From Paracoccus sp. TOH (GTDB taxonomy: Bacteria; Pseudomonadota; Alphaproteobacteria; Rhodobacterales; Rhodobacteraceae): a stretch of DNA of 64,000 nt. The notes under the pieces are model-generated. The model did not search any database. It was given only the letters and a program-made list of their open reading frames with translations, and had not been told where the DNA came from. Position 1 is the stretch's first letter; the number at the start of each line of letters is the position of its first letter. Both the position numbers and the translations under genes were made by a program. The DNA is taken from NCBI RefSeq assembly GCF_030388245.1, contig NZ_CP098360.1, positions 2,068,501 to 2,132,500 of the forward strand, written 5' to 3'. Below, one piece after another: positions 62,355 through 64,000 of the stretch.

Positions 62355-63662
62355 ATGAGACAATTCGCGGAGGCGGGAAACGTCCGGCTGCTGAGCCTGG
62401 ACGAGGCGCCGCTGAAACCCATCCACATCATCGCCATCGCCGCCTCGCTGGGCGGCGCGGCGCTGGACGGCTATGTCCTGGGCATCGTCGGCCCGTCGTT
62501 GGCGCTGGCCAGCCGGGAACTGGCACTTTCCGCACCGAGCCAGGGCCTGATCGCGGCCAGCGCGCTGATCGGCGTCTTCGTCGGCGGCATGTTCTTCGGC
62601 AACCTGGCCGACAAATACGGCCGCCGGCCTGTGTTCTCCTATAACCTGCTGGCCTTCCTGGTGCTGTCGCTGCTGCAGCTTCTGGTGACCGAGGTCTGGC
62701 AGCTCGTGGCCTTGCGGCTGGCGCTGGGGCTGGCCATCGGCGTCGAATATGCGGTCGGCACCTCGGTTCTGGCCGAGTTCTCGCGGCGCAAGGGCCGCGG
62801 CGTGCTGCTGGGCTGCTTCTCGCTGGGCTGGCAGGTGGGCTTCACCACCGCTTTCGTCGTCGGCAGCCTTTATCAGGGCAATGACTGGCGCTTCCTGCTG
62901 GCGACCAGCGCAGTGCCGGCGCTGATCACCTTCCTGCTGCGGCTGCGGCTGCCGGAAACCCCGATGTGGCTGAAGGCCCGCGGCCGCGATGCCGAGGCCC
63001 GCGCCGTCGTCACCAAGCATTTCGGCGCCGAATACGACATTCCCGACGTGGTGCTGGAGAAGTCCCATGCCTCGCCGGCCGAGTTGCTGACCTCGCCGCA
63101 CTGGCGCCAGCACGTCTATTCCGGCCTGTTCTGGTTCTGCCAGGTGGGCCCGTTCTTCGCCATCTTCACCTTCGTCGGCCCGGTCTTCCAGATGCTGCAG
63201 ATCCATGATGCCACGGTCGTGGACATCTGGCTGAACACGGTGCAGATCCTGGGCGCGGTCTTCGGCCTGTTCCTGCTGCACTGGCTGACGCGCCGGCATT
63301 TCGTGATCTGGACCTTCGCGGTGATGTTCGCGGTGCTGCTGGCCATCGGCCTGTTGCCGCAGGCCCCGGTCTGGCTGGTAGTGGCGCTGTTCGGGATCTA
63401 CATGTTCGTGGCCCCGGCGGCGAACAACATCGAATATGTCTATCCGGCCGAGATCTTCGAGACCCGGCTGCGCTCGACCGGCGTCGGCTTCTCGGCCGCC
63501 TTCTCGCGCGTCTCGGCGGCGACGGCGGTCTACCTGCTGCCCAGTTCGCTCGAGATGTTCGGCGCCTCGAAGACCATGATCGTGATGGCGATGTTCCCGC
63601 TGGTCGGGCTGATCTTCTCGATCCTGTGGGCACCCGAGACCAAGCGCAAGCAGCTGCGCTGA
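62355..63662 (+). CDS. MFS transporter
   Basis: Membrane protein of 435 residues with 12 helices. The loop NLADKYGRRPVFSYN is the MFS signature between helices 2 and 3, and PETKRKQLR ends the protein as in sugar or acid porters. IVGPSLALASRELALSAPSQGLIAASALIGVFVGG resembles metabolite:H+ symporters. Substrate unknown. A 280-bp leader precedes ATG 62355. Confidence 0.9.
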   Translation: MRQFAEAGNVRLLSLDEAPLKPIHIIAIAASLGGAALDGYVLGIVGPSLALASRELALSAPSQGLIAASALIGVFVGGMFFGNLADKYGRRPVFSYNLLAFLVLSLLQLLVTEVWQLVALRLALGLAIGVEYAVGTSVLAEFSRRKGRGVLLGCFSLGWQVGFTTAFVVGSLYQGNDWRFLLATSAVPALITFLLRLRLPETPMWLKARGRDAEARAVVTKHFGAEYDIPDVVLEKSHASPAELLTSPHWRQHVYSGLFWFCQVGPFFAIFTFVGPVFQMLQIHDATVVDIWLNTVQILGAVFGLFLLHWLTRRHFVIWTFAVMFAVLLAIGLLPQAPVWLVVALFGIYMFVAPAANNIEYVYPAEIFETRLRSTGVGFSAAFSRVSAATAVYLLPSSLEMFGASKTMIVMAMFPLVGLIFSILWAPETKRKQLR

Positions 63663-63669
63663 AGGACGC

Positions 63670-63696
63670 CCGTGGCGGCAGGCCCTGCCGCCACGG
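63670..63696. terminator. Bidirectional hairpin between MFS gene and prfC
   Basis: CCGTGGCGGCAGG and CCTGCCGCCACGG form a perfect 13-bp stem 8 bp after each gene end. No T tract follows, so it likely stabilises both 3' ends or gives partial termination. Confidence 0.6.
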
Positions 63697-63703
63697 CACC
63701 GGC

Positions 63704-64000
63704 TCAGACCATCATTTCCTTGGTGGCGGTCAGCTTCAGCTCGGGATGGTCGCGCCCGACGCGGTCGATGTCCCATTGCAGGCGGGTCAGATAGACCAGA
63801 TCGCCGTCATGGTCCTGCGCCATATGCCCCTTGTTCGCATTGGCGAAGCTCTCGACCTCGTCCTTGGGCCCGGCCACCCAGCGCGCGCTGGTGAACTGGC
63901 TGGATTCGAAGCGCACCGGCAGACCGTATTCCAGCTCGATCCTGCTCGCCAGCACCTCGAACTGCAGCGCGCCGACCACGCCGACGATGAAGCCCGAGCC
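63704..64000 (-). CDS. prfC: Peptide chain release factor 3, C-terminal part (5' end outside window)
   Basis: The reading frame is open to the window edge on the minus strand (GSGFIVGVVGALQFEVLASRIELEYGLPVRFESSQFTSARWVAGPKDEVESF...). It matches the C-terminal domain of RF3, the GTPase that recycles RF1 and RF2, and ends KEMMV. About 98 of some 530 residues are inside the window. Confidence 0.93.
   Translation of the reverse strand, partial: GSGFIVGVVGALQFEVLASRIELEYGLPVRFESSQFTSARWVAGPKDEVESFANANKGHMAQDHDGDLVYLTRLQWDIDRVGRDHPELKLTATKEMMV

Overview
The window looks like a chromosomal segment of a high-GC alphaproteobacterium of the Rhodobacterales, most likely Paracoccus or a close relative. 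This rests on recognisable protein families (EnvZ-like kinase, RpoE-ChrR, type II lumazine synthase, fabD-fabG-acpP order) and not on any database search. Two blocks of ordinary core genes (1 to about 15344 and about 56677 to 64000) flank a 41-kb integrated element.

Left core: ilvC (cut by the window start), a lipase-like hydrolase, dnaE, a four-gene BMP-type nucleoside ABC transporter operon, a Dps-family gene, acpP-fabG-fabD, an EnvZ-like histidine kinase, an MBL-fold hydrolase and tRNA-Asn(GTT). Right core: xthA, an ErpA/IscA-like A-type carrier, dgt, an FMN riboswitch with ribH2, DUF305, a DMT exporter, osmC, an MFS transporter and the 3' part of prfC.

The island (about 15345-56676) is bounded by a perfect 20-bp direct repeat. 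One copy is the 3' end of tRNA-Asn; the other lies just before the right core. A tyrosine integrase sits next to the tRNA, followed by a Mob/Pre-type relaxase. Near attR are a degenerate relaxase fragment and two broken IS110-type transposases. The cargo falls into modules: (1) exported proteins, two paralogous XRE regulators, a duplicated array of TGATCA-centred palindromes, an exported SNase-like nuclease and an HTH-methyltransferase fusion; (2) an AT-richer defence block with a SIR2-APAZ/short Argonaute pair (SPARSA type), followed 65 bp later by an Ec67/Eco2-like retron whose ncRNA, a1/a2 repeats and promoter can be read directly, and whose reverse transcriptase is fused to a TOPRIM domain; (3) a photo-oxidative stress cluster: RpoE-ChrR (ECF sigma and zinc anti-sigma) with three promoters that all fit TGATC(T/C)-N18-TAT, a photolyase/CFA synthase/DUF1365/flavin oxidoreductase operon, and nested in that operon a second SigK/RskA-like sigma pair next to a fasciclin gene with its own SigK-like promoter; (4) an AraC/SDR pair and small genes; (5) an RHH-like protein, a zinc-finger GIY-YIG-like protein and a soluble FtsH-like AAA protease, a module I cannot assign to any known system.

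The strongest leads are the SPARSA-retron tandem, the mobile two-sigma singlet-oxygen regulon with its readable promoter code, and the duplicated palindrome array.
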